From Fallopia convolvulus (Eukaryota; Streptophyta; Magnoliopsida; Caryophyllales; Polygonaceae): a stretch of 64,000 nt of DNA. Made by a program: the position numbers and the translations under genes. The notes beneath the pieces are model-generated. The model ran no database searches, was not told where the DNA came from, and saw only the letters and a program-made list of their open reading frames with translations. Location of the stretch: NCBI GenBank assembly GCA_964016875.1, contig OZ024735.1, positions 208,501 to 272,500 on the forward strand. The letters run 5' to 3'. Below, one piece after another: positions 22,218-32,926 of this stretch. Position 1 is the first letter of the stretch. Each line of letters opens with the position of its first letter.

Positions 22218-23356
22218 TGATGTATGACACGCCTAGGATGATCCTTGATTCGTCACACACTTGAACAATGGATGCTTTGGATCTAGATCTTGTATAAAGT
22301 TTAAGACTTTGATTTCTCAATCTTAATTCACAATCCAATCACACGATTTCACAAACACAATCACAACTCAAATATGAATGCAATCGGACGAACACTTGTA
22401 TTAGAAAACTCAAAACAATGTCAACAGCGTGTGAGAAAGCATACAAGCTCTCTCAATTTCACACTGAGGATAAACTAAGGCCAAGGCCATCTATTTATAC
22501 TAAAACAAGGCTAAGCTAGGACTATTCTAGAAGATAAAACAATTATCTAAATTATTATCAAAAGATACAAAGCATATCTTTCAATAATAATTTCTATCTA
22601 GAAATATAAAACAATGTCTTGCAAACTAAGTAATACTAAAGATAGAAACCCTTCCTATTATAAGAATGGAAAGTGTTATCATGCACCAATAAGCCAAGGA
22701 CGCCCATCATGAAGAAAAGATCACGCCCGTCTTGATTTATGAAAACTCCTTTGCTTGCACTCCAAGGCTTCATGTGATATGGAAAGTCTTCTTCTTCATG
22801 TCCAAGGAAAGGGAGGACGTCCCACAAGTAAGGCAAGTCTTCATCTTGGACTCCAAGGCAAGGAAGAGAGAGAGAAGAGAGGTGCCAACAAATAAGGAAA
22901 CCAAGCTTGCTTGCACTCCAAGGCTAAATAAAAATGGAAAGTCTTCTTCTTCATGGATAAGGAAGACGTCCAACAAATATGGCAAGTGTACATCTTGGAG
23001 AGCAAGGCAAAAGGAGAGAGGCGTGCCCTTAAATAAATAAAGAGGCACGTTTGGCGGCCAGCTAGGTGCGCGTTGGCGCGCGCTTGTGCTGAGTGTCGGG
23101 CACCCTCGTACCTTGGCTTGGCGCGTGCGTGTGTTGCGCCGTGTCTTGGCCGTGGCTTGTGTCATGGCTTGGCTCTTCATTTGTGTTTGCATTTCCTTGT
23201 AGAAATGTGACCCATTTCTTGATGACAAATAATTAAGACCATTTGAAGCATCCTTCATGATCTTTTTAGCTTGACTCCTTATGATAGAACTTTTGACTTG
23301 GAGTTGTCATCAACTCTTGAGCATCTGGTAAATTTTTTTTGGACCAATTGCTATCA
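22218..23356 (-). repeat. Gypsy LTR with internal sequence on both sides
   Basis: Minus-strand LTR of about 1139 bp, beginning TGATAGCAATTGG and ending GTCATACATCA (TGAT...ATCA). A purine-rich tract (GTGGAGGAGAA) lies immediately before its start, and a primer site immediately after its end, so it is flanked by the 3' end of one internal region and the 5' start of another. Confidence 0.75.
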
Positions 23357-23376
23357 TTCTCCTCCACTTGAAATCA

Positions 23377-23545
23377 AACTGTCCTCGGTTCGACGGCGGG
23401 GTTATCATCGAGAATATAAGCACTAGAATCAAACTTCTTGGTGGCATGGAAAGGTCCATCATCACTTCTTTTTCGCTTCTTGACCTTTATGTGAGCAAAC
23501 CTACTTTGACACACATCTAGCACACCATTAGAAGTAACCAAATTG
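23377..23545 (-). pseudogene. Gypsy pol C-terminal fragment (integrase tail)
   Basis: The minus strand encodes a segment with KKRKRSDDGPFHATKK and SSAYILDD, similar in pattern to the GPY/F region at the end of Gypsy integrase (DGPF-V---I---AY-LDL), ending at a TGA at about 23377 next to the polypurine tract. Everything between this and the protease at 24042 is lost. The assignment rests on a short match. Confidence 0.4.
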
Positions 23546-24041
23546 ACTTAATTTAGGACACTTACCTCAATTTTAATCAAGATGAAACACGCTTTCATTA
23601 GTGCATTCTCCATGGCCACGTTGCACATGGCTAAGGCACGGTGTTCCACCTTTCCTTGAATACCAGATTTTTTCACATTCTCTCAGAGCTCTTTTGGCCC
23701 AATTGTAGCTTCCTGAGAGTGCCTACTTTGGTCCAAATTTGAGCCAAAACGCACGAGTGGATTGGGAGAACGCCCACTTTCATTGTTGGTGCGCCGCTCA
23801 GTGTTGGGTACGGGCTTGGGCTGCGGCACTTTCTGGGCACCCGTCATTTTTCCTCGACGCTCCTCAACTAAACCATCATATTTCTACCTATTTTTGGTGT
23901 GGTTCAAGTTTGGCTCAATTTGGGGCTCATTTGCTTAACCACCCGTCGATGCCACCTTTTGGCACTCGTTGTACCTCGGTGGCACGCCTAGCCTCGTCAA
24001 GCGCTCTTGCTTGATTTCACCTCACTTGATCCTGGAAAACT
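23546..24041. other. Spacer within Gypsy remnant
   Basis: About 500 bp with no reverse transcriptase, RNase H or integrase core motif in any frame. Reads as degraded or unrelated filler between the protease end and the integrase tail. Confidence 0.4.
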
Positions 24042-25845
24042 TCATAGGGAGAGAGGGTTAGAAGAGTATTTTTTTCTCCCAAGATGGTTAAAAGCATAAG
24101 TGTTAAGGTAGCCATCATATATTACTTTCTTATCAAACAACCATGGCCTACCTAGAAGGATATGAGTGCATTCCATTTGAGAAACATTACAAGTTATCAC
24201 ATCATTATAAGAACCAATGGAAATATGCACATCACAAGTATGGGTGATTATTTTGGAAGCATCCGAATTAATTCCATTAAGACCGTATTGTAGGGCACGC
24301 AATCTAGTTGGAAGTTGCAAATCATGAACCACTCTAGCATTAATCAAATTGCAACAACTTCCACTATCAATAATCATATTAAGGCATTGGTTGCGTACCG
24401 TACACCGAGTGTGGAAGATGGTCTCTCTATGGTCCGTTCTAGGAGCCTCTTGAATGGTGAAAACGTCCCTTTGGTTCACATAAGCATATGCTTGCTCCAT
24501 CTTGGGTTGGACGAATTCCTCCTCATAGTGCTCGCCATTAGTATCCTCCTCCTCCACTTGTGGTGGAGCTACATCCTCCTCGGCCTCTTGATCATCCGTG
24601 ACATAGCCTTGGGTTGTGTAGTACATCGTTTTGGAGTTGGTACAATCAAGAGCAAGGTGGCCTCTCCCTTGGCACTTAAAGCACTTCACTTCACTTGGGG
24701 GTTGGCTTTGGGATTTGCCAATGGTTGGCTTCCTAGACACACTTGCCTCAATTATGGGTGAGTTTGAAACTCCCCGAGGTTGAGAAGAAGGGTTAGAAGC
24801 ATAAGGTTTAGAAGTAGAGTTAGGGTTAGATGAATACCTTCTTTGGTTACTTGAACCCCACGCCTCCTTCTTCTTCCTTTGGAGTTGATTGTAGTAGAGT
24901 TGTGCCGCATTCACAAGCTTGGTAGGATCCTCAATTTGCAAGAACTCCACGACATCTCTAACCTTAGTGTTCAAGCTTGTGGGGGTGCGCCTTGATGGTT
25001 GTTATTGTTGTTCATAGCACTCTCGCCCACATAGCAAGGCAATGGCATGTCCTCGGGTTCCTCCATGTCTTCATAGTAATTACTTCCAATAGGGGCCAGA
25101 TTTCAGTCATGTGGCACATAGGTGTTTTGCCAAGTTGTAGGTAATGCCGCCCACGAACCCTCCTCATCGGCACGCTTGTTTGGTGGCTTGTAAGGCGCCT
25201 TTGAATTTTATGGACCCTTCATGGACTTGATCTTTAGTGGATGAGGCCCGGGCTGAGTCATTAAGACATATTCATATTTTGATAGATGTGCCTCGTAGGG
25301 ATAAGTTGTGGAGCCAATGTGTAGTTTGTTGAAGTCGTTGCTCACGCCTTCATAACCTGAAGCTAGTCCCTTGCCTTTGTTGGATGATATGGATGTAGAA
25401 TAGGACTGCAAAGGCAAAGAAGACATAAGAACAAAAGATGTGTTACTAGAAAAAAGAATTGACGAAGAGTTTAGAGGCACTTTACTAGACGCCAATTGTG
25501 TTGGTGGAAGAGTTAGGCCGAATGACTCGGTTGTGGACACTTGCGTCACGCCAACACTAGCATTCGTCTTTGGGCCTTGGTTAGCACGTAACTCCATGAG
25601 TAAATTGGTGGCGGAAGTGATTTGATCTTGAAGGTCACCAAATTTTGTGTTAATTTTTGCTTCTAAAGCCTCAAACTTGGGTTGTGCAGTCTCCAACACC
25701 ACTTTGGCAATCCTTGGGTTTTCAATGTGAGAGTTTCATCAAAGACTCTAGCAATGTATTCAGACGTGTTCTTGTCCATGCCATATTCCGAGAGGAACTT
25801 CTTCTTTTCTTCGTTTACAACCATCCTAGAAAGGAAACCACACAA
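24042..25845 (-). pseudogene. Chromovirus-type Gypsy gag and protease remnant
   Basis: From right to left on the minus strand: an N-terminal coiled-coil-like part of gag (25845-25208, with a frame change near 25690), then a frame 24974-24042 of 310 codons with a Ser/Asn-rich linker, the CCHC knuckle CFKCQGRGHLALDC, and an aspartic protease with IIDSGSCCNLI followed by HILLGRPWLFDKKVIYDG. The protease segment is close in layout to that of the chromovirus copies at 31115 and 53522. The gag capsid core and all pol domains after the protease are missing, so this is an internally deleted element. Confidence 0.75.
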
Positions 25846-26202
25846 GCAAGTAAGGTATTCAAAGAGTTCTACTACTTAAAGCTACACCTCGTCAAGCCAA
25901 GACTTGTTCTTGCTCAATCACGATTGAAATTTTAGTTCAATAGGTAACTAGGGCAAGCTTTCAACTAAGGTGAGATAAGGAGAGAGATATCAAGTAAGAC
26001 AATTGAAAGGCAATTAAACACAATGCAATTGTTCACAAGAGAATCGAATTCCTTTAAAGCGACTAAGCTATTATGATATGCAACTACAAGCCTTAACAAA
26101 GGAATCAAAATGCAACAATGTAATGAAATTTCTTTTTGGTGAAAGTGCTCTACAAGTAGGGTAGATTACGTTCTTTTTTTTAATTTTTTTTTGATTTATA
26201 CA
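25846..26202. other. Spacer left of the Athila-like element
   Basis: Probably leader sequence of the minus-strand Gypsy remnant, followed by a T-rich run (about 26171-26200). The five bases before the Athila-like LTR are ATACA; the matching right-hand duplication cannot be tested because that LTR is truncated. Confidence 0.4.
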
Positions 26203-28051
26203 TGATCGCTCCTCACCGAGGGCGAGAGTCTCAAAATAAATTTATAATCAAGATCCCGTTGTAGTACGGAGGTCAGGTTCGAACACGGGGAATTATGGAT
26301 TGCGCGAAGTTCGGTTGATAGACTACGAAACACGGGAAAACAAAGCTAAACGCTCAAGGATCGAGCTTGTCAGGCTCGATCCCGAACCTAAGAGGTTCGA
26401 GCGCACGCCCAGAAACAAGGAAAAGGGCTACTGGAGGCTTGATCCCGAGCCTAGGGGGCTCGATCACGACGCACTACCCAAACACAAGGGAAAAACAAGG
26501 GAAACTAAGGAGATCCTAGGGTAGGGGTTCGAATCAACACCAATCATACATACTCAAACTCGAATCCAATCAAATCATGCTTTAAAACACAAGGATCGAC
26601 GACTTTCGCAATCAATCAAGCCTAGCTCGATCGACTTTCGTAAACCTAAGGCTCACTATCTACTCCTATGACCGTGAGATCAAGAGGCTTTCGCTTCTTC
26701 CCTTCGAACCGAGCCTTGTAATTTCCTTTTCACTTTCGCTACTTCGCCAACTATAAGGTTCGTTCCTCAACTTTCGCAAAGGCATCAACTCAAGAGCAAA
26801 TAGACATGGAATTCAAGCATTCAATTCATGGATTCAACTCAAACACATGCAATGGGGCACCAATTGTGCAATCAATCACTCAATCCTCATAAATCATGCC
26901 TAGATCTCATGGATTGAGAGGCTTTTGCTTCGTCCAATCCGTTCGGTCGGTTTTCACAAACCAAACGACCTCCTCTCTACTCCTTGGCCATTGATTTTCC
27001 ACTTTCGCCAAATCCATTCAGATCTAGCTTGCAATTGGCTTTTCTCTCTCGGTACTTTGCCAATTGCAAGTCGATCTCAAGCTTGCAGTAGAGAGGATGA
27101 AGATCTAGGGCAATCAAGAGGGGGAAATGGACCAATAAAGCCCAATTGGGTTGGGATCTCACCCCATCCCTTGGATCCAACAATCTACTCAACAAACATG
27201 AAGGAAACCAAAGCAAACAACAAAATCCAAGCACAAATCATGATCAAGCAAGGCCGAATAACAAACCGAGCAAGGAGAGGGGGAACGAACCACAAACAAG
27301 CAACAAAAGCCAAAGCCGGAATTAAGAAAGGAAAAGAAGAATACTTACACTCCAAAGGCTAGATCCACAAATCTCTACTCAATTCTCCAAGGATATCTCT
27401 AATCACCTTCCAAATCTCCCCAAAAGAGGCTAGATCCCCTTTTGGGAAGACTCTCTCAAATATCACCTAACCCTAGCTCTCTCAATCTGATCCCCCCTCA
27501 AAATATCCCACCTAACACCTTTTGCACAAGTATTTTTAGGAATTAAAAAGAAAATCCCGAAAAAGCCCAAGTCGGCGAACATGATCGAAGCGGAGGAGGT
27601 TCGGGATCGAGCCTCACTGGCTCGATCCAAGGCTGACGCCTGAACTTTTCCATCGAACCTACAGGTGGTTCGGGATCGAATCTCACAGGGTCGATCCTGA
27701 GCCTTACTTCTTGATTCTTCGCCCGGTTTGATCTCGTTTTGGCTCGGTTTGACTCGGTTCTTCGCCCCTTCGCTTGGTCTTCACTTGTAGATCTTCTTGG
27801 CCTCTTTCCTTGCATCATTAGGTTTTCTTAAGCTCCTTGATTTCCTCCACTTTGTGTTGATGCTTCAATCTCCATCAAACTATTGCTCCAAAAGTCCTAC
27901 AAAACACCACAAATGCACGTAGTCCCCGAATCTCATAGAAATGCGGAAACTAAGCTAAAAGCCTCCAAAAGAAAGGAGAAATTAAAGAAACCAACTCTAA
28001 ACTAAGCTTAGAAAGACCTATAAACAAACCTAAAAGATGGACATTAAAACA
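26203..28051 (-). repeat. Athila-like LTR (3' LTR), complete
   Basis: 1849 bp; on the minus strand it starts TGTTTTAATGTCC just after AAGTATGGGG and ends GAGCGATCA. It matches 39775-41445 over the length of the latter. The T-rich sequence to its left carries no primer site, so this is the 3' LTR. It contains several GGATCGA(A/G)CC words. Confidence 0.85.
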
Positions 28052-30468
28052 CCCCATACTTAAGCTTGCTTGTCCTCAAGCAATAACTTGCAATCAAAAC
28101 CAAAACATGGATGTCAAGTAAAGCACAAATCAAAAACATATTTTAAGCACAATATGATTCAAAGGTAAGCAACCAAACGTCATCACATATGTATGCATGC
28201 TTCAAGATCAAATCTTCACTTCCTAGCCTCACTTTAAGGGAAATGTGATCAATGTATATGCTCTCAAGTGTGTATGGGCTAATGCAAAATAATGCATCTC
28301 TCCACTCATGCCTTGTGCAAAATCTCTTTCATCATTGAATATTATATTACCAATCTCTCTATCTAGAGATGCCATAACTTACTAATACGAAATGAACTTG
28401 GGCTCAATGGAAATCCTCGTAGAGGATTCCATTCGGCCGGGTTGTAATGGGGCTCGGTATTTCATGAGGGAAGGAATTATATGGCCATGTGGTGCTCAAT
28501 CCGGGATGAACAACCTAAAATACTCACACACATCACCAAACCACATCCCACTACTCAACCAAACAACTCTCAAAAACCATCAAAACTCATACCCAAAATA
28601 TTTGACCCACAAATTCCACTTACATCTCAACACTAGGATTGTTAGCTTTTCTTTTCTTTCTTTCTTTTTCTCACATTTTTCCTCAACACTTTTGAGCCAC
28701 TGGGGTTCGAACCCGAACCACATGGTTCGAACCGAACCTTTCTTTCACTTCTTGCTCATTCTTTTCAACTTTTCATTTCTTTTTCCAACACCCTTAAACT
28801 TTCTTCACAAAGATGCACTACCCAAAAAAATGTTTGCCACATTCTTGCCCTCACCCAAAGTTTTCCACAAAAAATCAACTCCAAAGCCACTCAACTAATG
28901 TTCGAATCCCGCTAAGGGTCAAGCTATCATCGGCTAGGAATTATAATTTTGAGGAGCTACAAACAAAAGGCTTAAGGCTAGAATGGGGCTATCAATCAAG
29001 GAATAACGTAGGGTAGATAAAGGAATATAATGTAGGCTAAAAATATACAAGTTCAATTTCAATACTAGCAAGCATGATCATGTCTCATAGCGGCTTCAAG
29101 AAATAAATATGCACCTCAATAATAAAGAGATCATGACACAAGAGAGTACACTCACAACAAAAGAGGGATATATACAAAGAAAATCATCCCTAAGGCCAAA
29201 AATATCTCACATGGTTCACACAATACTAGGAAGCAAATAATTGAAACCTTAAGCACACATGCTCAATTATAGTTGCAAACCATGAATCATGAATAAAAGC
29301 AACATCATAAGACAAGGCTAAACCATCCAAAGCATGCCATTGAATTACATGAAAGTAAATTATTAGTTCTCATCATCGGACACTTAAGTAGGGTCATTTA
29401 TCAAGTCCAAAACAAAACACACAAAATGCAAAATATTTTTTTGATTTTCGACATTTTTTTCAAATTTTTAGGGATTTTCAAAATTTTCTCACAAAAAGCA
29501 AAAACTAGCAAACACACAAAAAAAAAACTCAAGTATATACAAGAGTTCCCTTTTCCCCACCCCATACTTAAAATATACAATGTCCCCATTGCATCCAAAT
29601 AAAACCAAAAGGGAAAATAAAAAGGGAACTTACTAGACAAGACACTTGAAGCTTGGAAGAATGGAGATTCGTCGACATCGACACATGGGGCGGTGAAGGT
29701 GGATCGGCATAGGCTCGAACCTCTAAGGAAGTGGTCGAGATCGACCTTGGAGGTTCGGGCGAGGGATGGATGTAGTCCATCCGGGCTCCTCTTGACTTGC
29801 ATCCTCGTTGCTCGTCCTTTACTCGTTCCATATCACCCTTTCGAGCTCATCTTTCCACCAAGAAGCACCTACATATTCACCACAAAGATACTATCCCAAA
29901 TATTTGCACTCAAAGGGTTAGATACGAGGGGTTAGCAAGATAAGCTCAAATCCTAAAAATAAGAAAAAGGAAAGAAAATCTAGGATACGTTGGGTTGCCT
30001 CTCGATAAGCGCTCGTTTAACGTCATTAGCTTGACGTCTTTACCTTCACTCGTCAAGGTGGGAAGTAAGGCTCGGGGTCCATGAACGCCCCTTGCCTCTA
30101 CTCGTCATAACAAAAGAATTAAGGCCATCCTCTATAGTTCAACCAAACATGTGCTTCGGCCTCGTCATAATGGCCGGGGACCCCATACTTATCCCAAGGA
30201 TAGTCGGAACTCATATACATCGAGTATGGTCCATCCCCACCATATGACTCACAAGAATACCCTAGAGAAGGGTTAGAGAAAAATGAAGCCCAAAGTGGTT
30301 CCACCCTCTCGAAACAAAAATAGAAAAAGAAGAGATAGGAGAGGGCGAGTAAAAGTCGGAAACCGGGGGTATAGAAGACGAGTGGGGATACTTACCTTCA
30401 ACTTGCATGGGATCCAAACTCGGCTCTTGAGGATCCTCACTCTCATCTTTGCACTTGACTCCTTCACT
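28052..30468 (-). other. Athila-like element, long 3' non-coding internal region
   Basis: About 2.4 kb without a supportable gene. Minus-strand landmarks: CTTGAGGACAAGCAAGC directly before the LTR, GGGGACATTG with TTAAGTATGGGGTGGGG at about 29560-29590, and the GAGAGGCAACCCAACG block near 30000. The segment 28690-28990 also occurs in the NAP1-like intron at 17950-18290. Two short frames at 30119-30304 and 30273-30467 may be the end of the coding region, but I cannot assign them. Confidence 0.55.
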
Positions 30469-31109
30469 TTAAACCTCTACAAGCAAGAGGTGCTCATTCG
30501 GGCTCGAGTCATTCATCAACTTGATGTCAACGGCCTCGGTCTCGTTCAAAGCGGAGTTGAACCGGAACTCGACCTTTTCTTCTTCAACTTCAAAGGAGAG
30601 AGAGCCTTTCTTCACTTCATCAATCATTGCACCTTGCCCATGAGCCTCAAGATCGAGCAAAGAAGGGTCGAAATCAAGCTCGGAAACATGCTTTGCCTCA
30701 TGATCGAACAGGCGAGGCTCGATCCCGATCCATGTAGGCTCGATCACGGTGCGCAGAAACAAATTTCCACCAGGATCGACCCTTGGGAGGGTCGTGCATG
30801 ACCCTAAATGGGTCGGTCTTGGCCCCTCTTCTTCCTCTTTAGGAGATGGTGGCTCGAGCAATTCTTCGACTCTTCTTAAGGGCTCGACTCAGACCTCATC
30901 ATAGCTTGATTGGCCTCTCGGATATTCATCGGGATAGCTCGGAAGATACCTTTGAGGCCTCGAGACTTGGGACTCCAAGTAATCAAGTTGGGTGTCGACG
31001 CTTTTCCTCCAAGCATCAAATTCGCCAAGTCTTGACTCCATTTCACCCATCCATTCATCTATCTTCTCGTGCATCCCATTGATCGCCTCTTGAAACCTAT
31101 GTACCCACG
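30469..31109 (-). pseudogene. Charged ORF of the Athila-like element, function unknown
   Basis: Going down the minus strand from the chromovirus insertion, one frame has a helix with MESRLGEFDAW and SQVSRPQRYLPSYPDEYP (31074-30889). Another, at 30861-30469, encodes 130 acidic residues with EEEEGPRP, a repeated (F/L)DHEAK/LDLEAH pattern and no known domain. They overlap in different frames, so at least one frameshift is present. The first part may be a remnant of gag C-terminal sequence. No zinc knuckle or protease motif is visible. Confidence 0.45.
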
Positions 31110-31114
31110 GAGGA

Positions 31115-32014
31115 TGATGTGAGCCCCACCAGGACGGCTAGCCATGACGAGGAGGACATGTCCGTGCGCTCCGATGGACCGATCACACGAGCTAGGACTC
31201 GGGCCATAACCCGAGCCACTTCGTCCATCATCGCGCGCGCCATCGCAAGCCACGACGCAACCACCGGCGCGCCCCTCTCCACATGCCTCGTCACCATAGC
31301 CGCGCCGAGTCTCCAGCCCGACGCCTCGCACCGCAGCGCCGAGAACCTCCTTCTCGGCACCGTCCCAGTCGCGAGCGTCGAGCCACATGCCACGCCGGGC
31401 CACCCCGGCGTGGGAACTTGAGGCTCCAGCGCGCCTCGGCCTCGACACTTGAGGCTCGAGCGCGCGCCAGCCTCGGCACGCCGATGCCATGCCGCGTGCT
31501 TGCCAGCGTCGCGACACGCCCTTGGCGCGCCACAGCCTTGTCACGGCCTTGTCGCGACACTCGCGACATGGCCACCGTGACCTATTTTATTTCTTACTAT
31601 TTTTAGAACTATTTTTACTATTTTTATGCATTTTGGGCTTGGGCTAAATGGTTGGGCCGCATGTTTGCCTCCCCCTTCATTTCCCCATGCCGCCGCCTAG
31701 GGTTTTCTAGCTAGAGCGCGCCTCCTTCTCCTATATAAGGAGCACGCCCCTCTATGTATTTCTCACGCTTGAATTAAACTACCGTTATGCTGTCGAGTTT
31801 ACTCCAGATTGTTTGTTAAGGCGTCAACCAATTTCTCTTCTCATCCCATATTCATCAGTTCTCCCTCAAAAGAGAGCACCTTCTCATCCTTTCAATTCTC
31901 TTCTCACCAAAGTCTAGTCGATTTGACTCTAAAACCTATCCAACCGTGCGTGAGACGACCATTTACGAGTCCATCTTCGATCCTCTCGTGAATCTCCCAA
32001 CGGGGTTCACATCA
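31115..32014 (+). repeat. Chromovirus LTR, copy 1, 5' LTR
   Basis: 900 bp, TGATGTGAG to TTCACATCA. It retains the TATA box at 31732 but lacks about 28 bp present in the 3' LTR near 38868-38895; the deletion is flanked by CTATTT words. Its first 300 bp can be translated like the C-terminus of pol (see 32927). Confidence 0.9.
31732..31739 (+). promoter_or_regulatory. Probable LTR TATA box
   Basis: TATATAAG in CTCCTATATAAGGAGC; also present in both LTRs of copy 2 (54176 and 61484), absent from the 3' LTR of this copy. Confidence 0.65.
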
Positions 32015-32016
32015 AC

Positions 32017-32029
32017 TGGTATCAGAGCC
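32017..32029 (+). other. Primer binding site, initiator tRNA-Met type
   Basis: TGGTATCAGAGCC two bases after the 5' LTR, a perfect match to the plant initiator tRNA-Met complement. Confidence 0.9.
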
Positions 32030-32926
32030 TCAGATTGCGTAAGTCTTTCTCTCACTTTTACTCGTTTTTTGCACGAAATTTATTTTTCTTCTCCACCATT
32101 TTCATTAGCTTCCGCCATATCTACCATCATTCACTTAGATCCATCGTTATTTGCCTTAAAATATCCGAAAAATCCACAAAACAATCACCAAAACCCCGCC
32201 GACTTGCACTTGTTTCGGTTCATCATCTTAAGATTTCGAGCTTGCTTGCATTCTTCATGTTTGTTTGAATTGATTGAGTTGTGCAGGTCGACCATACTTT
32301 CTGTTTGTGTGAGATTCGGTCCGATCTTGGCCGATCTCGTGTTTGTTAGAAAAGGCAAGAATCTTGCAAGATCTTGTTAGTTGCCGAACAATTCAAAAAA
32401 AAAAAAACAAACAATTGGATAAGTAAAGCCAAAATAAGGCAACCTTATCCTATTAAATTAAAAAAAAAAGATTTTGTGGGGACACACAAGCCAAAATAAG
32501 GCAAGTGTTTCCATATTTGCAATTATTTGATTCGGCCCCCTTGATTTCATATCTTTCCATATCTTCTCCATTATCTTATCATATCTTCCATATCTTTCTT
32601 GTTAGGAAATCTTGCTTGATTGATAATATTTGATTGCAAGAATCTCGCCCTTTCCTTAAGGCCGAGATCCCTCTCTCTCCTTCTTTCTTTTCTTGCCAAG
32701 GCTTACCCTAAGCCTCCTCCTCCTCTCTCTCTTCTTACTTGCATGCTTGATTGTCTTGCTTGTTTGTGCTTTTGTGTTGTTCCTTACTTGCGCACGTCGA
32801 GATCCAAGCCTCCCCTACCCTTCGAGTACTTTTCGTGCAAACTAAGAGTACTTGCGTGGTGAGTCTTACAATATCTCGGCGCTTCTATTTGCTTGTTGTT
32901 GAGAATATTTTAACCCCTTTTCTTTC
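32030..32926 (+). other. Chromovirus leader, copy 1
   Basis: About 900 bp of untranslated leader with A-runs near 32395 and 32460 and CT-rich stretches. Small open frames here are not conserved in a way that suggests coding. Confidence 0.6.

Noticed and set aside
22770..23258. 162-codon minus-strand frame inside the Gypsy LTR
   Set aside because: Low-complexity text from short repeats in the LTR (ACTCCAAGGC words); no domain.
31059..31544. Long minus-strand frames in the chromovirus LTRs (also at 38303, 53385 and 60709)
   Set aside because: They are antisense to the GC-rich, partly coding LTR and appear in every copy for that reason. No start context or domain.
32620..32862. Short plus-strand frame in the chromovirus leader, also at 55072
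   Set aside because: Lies in the untranslated leader and is conserved only as part of the repeated DNA; no domain.
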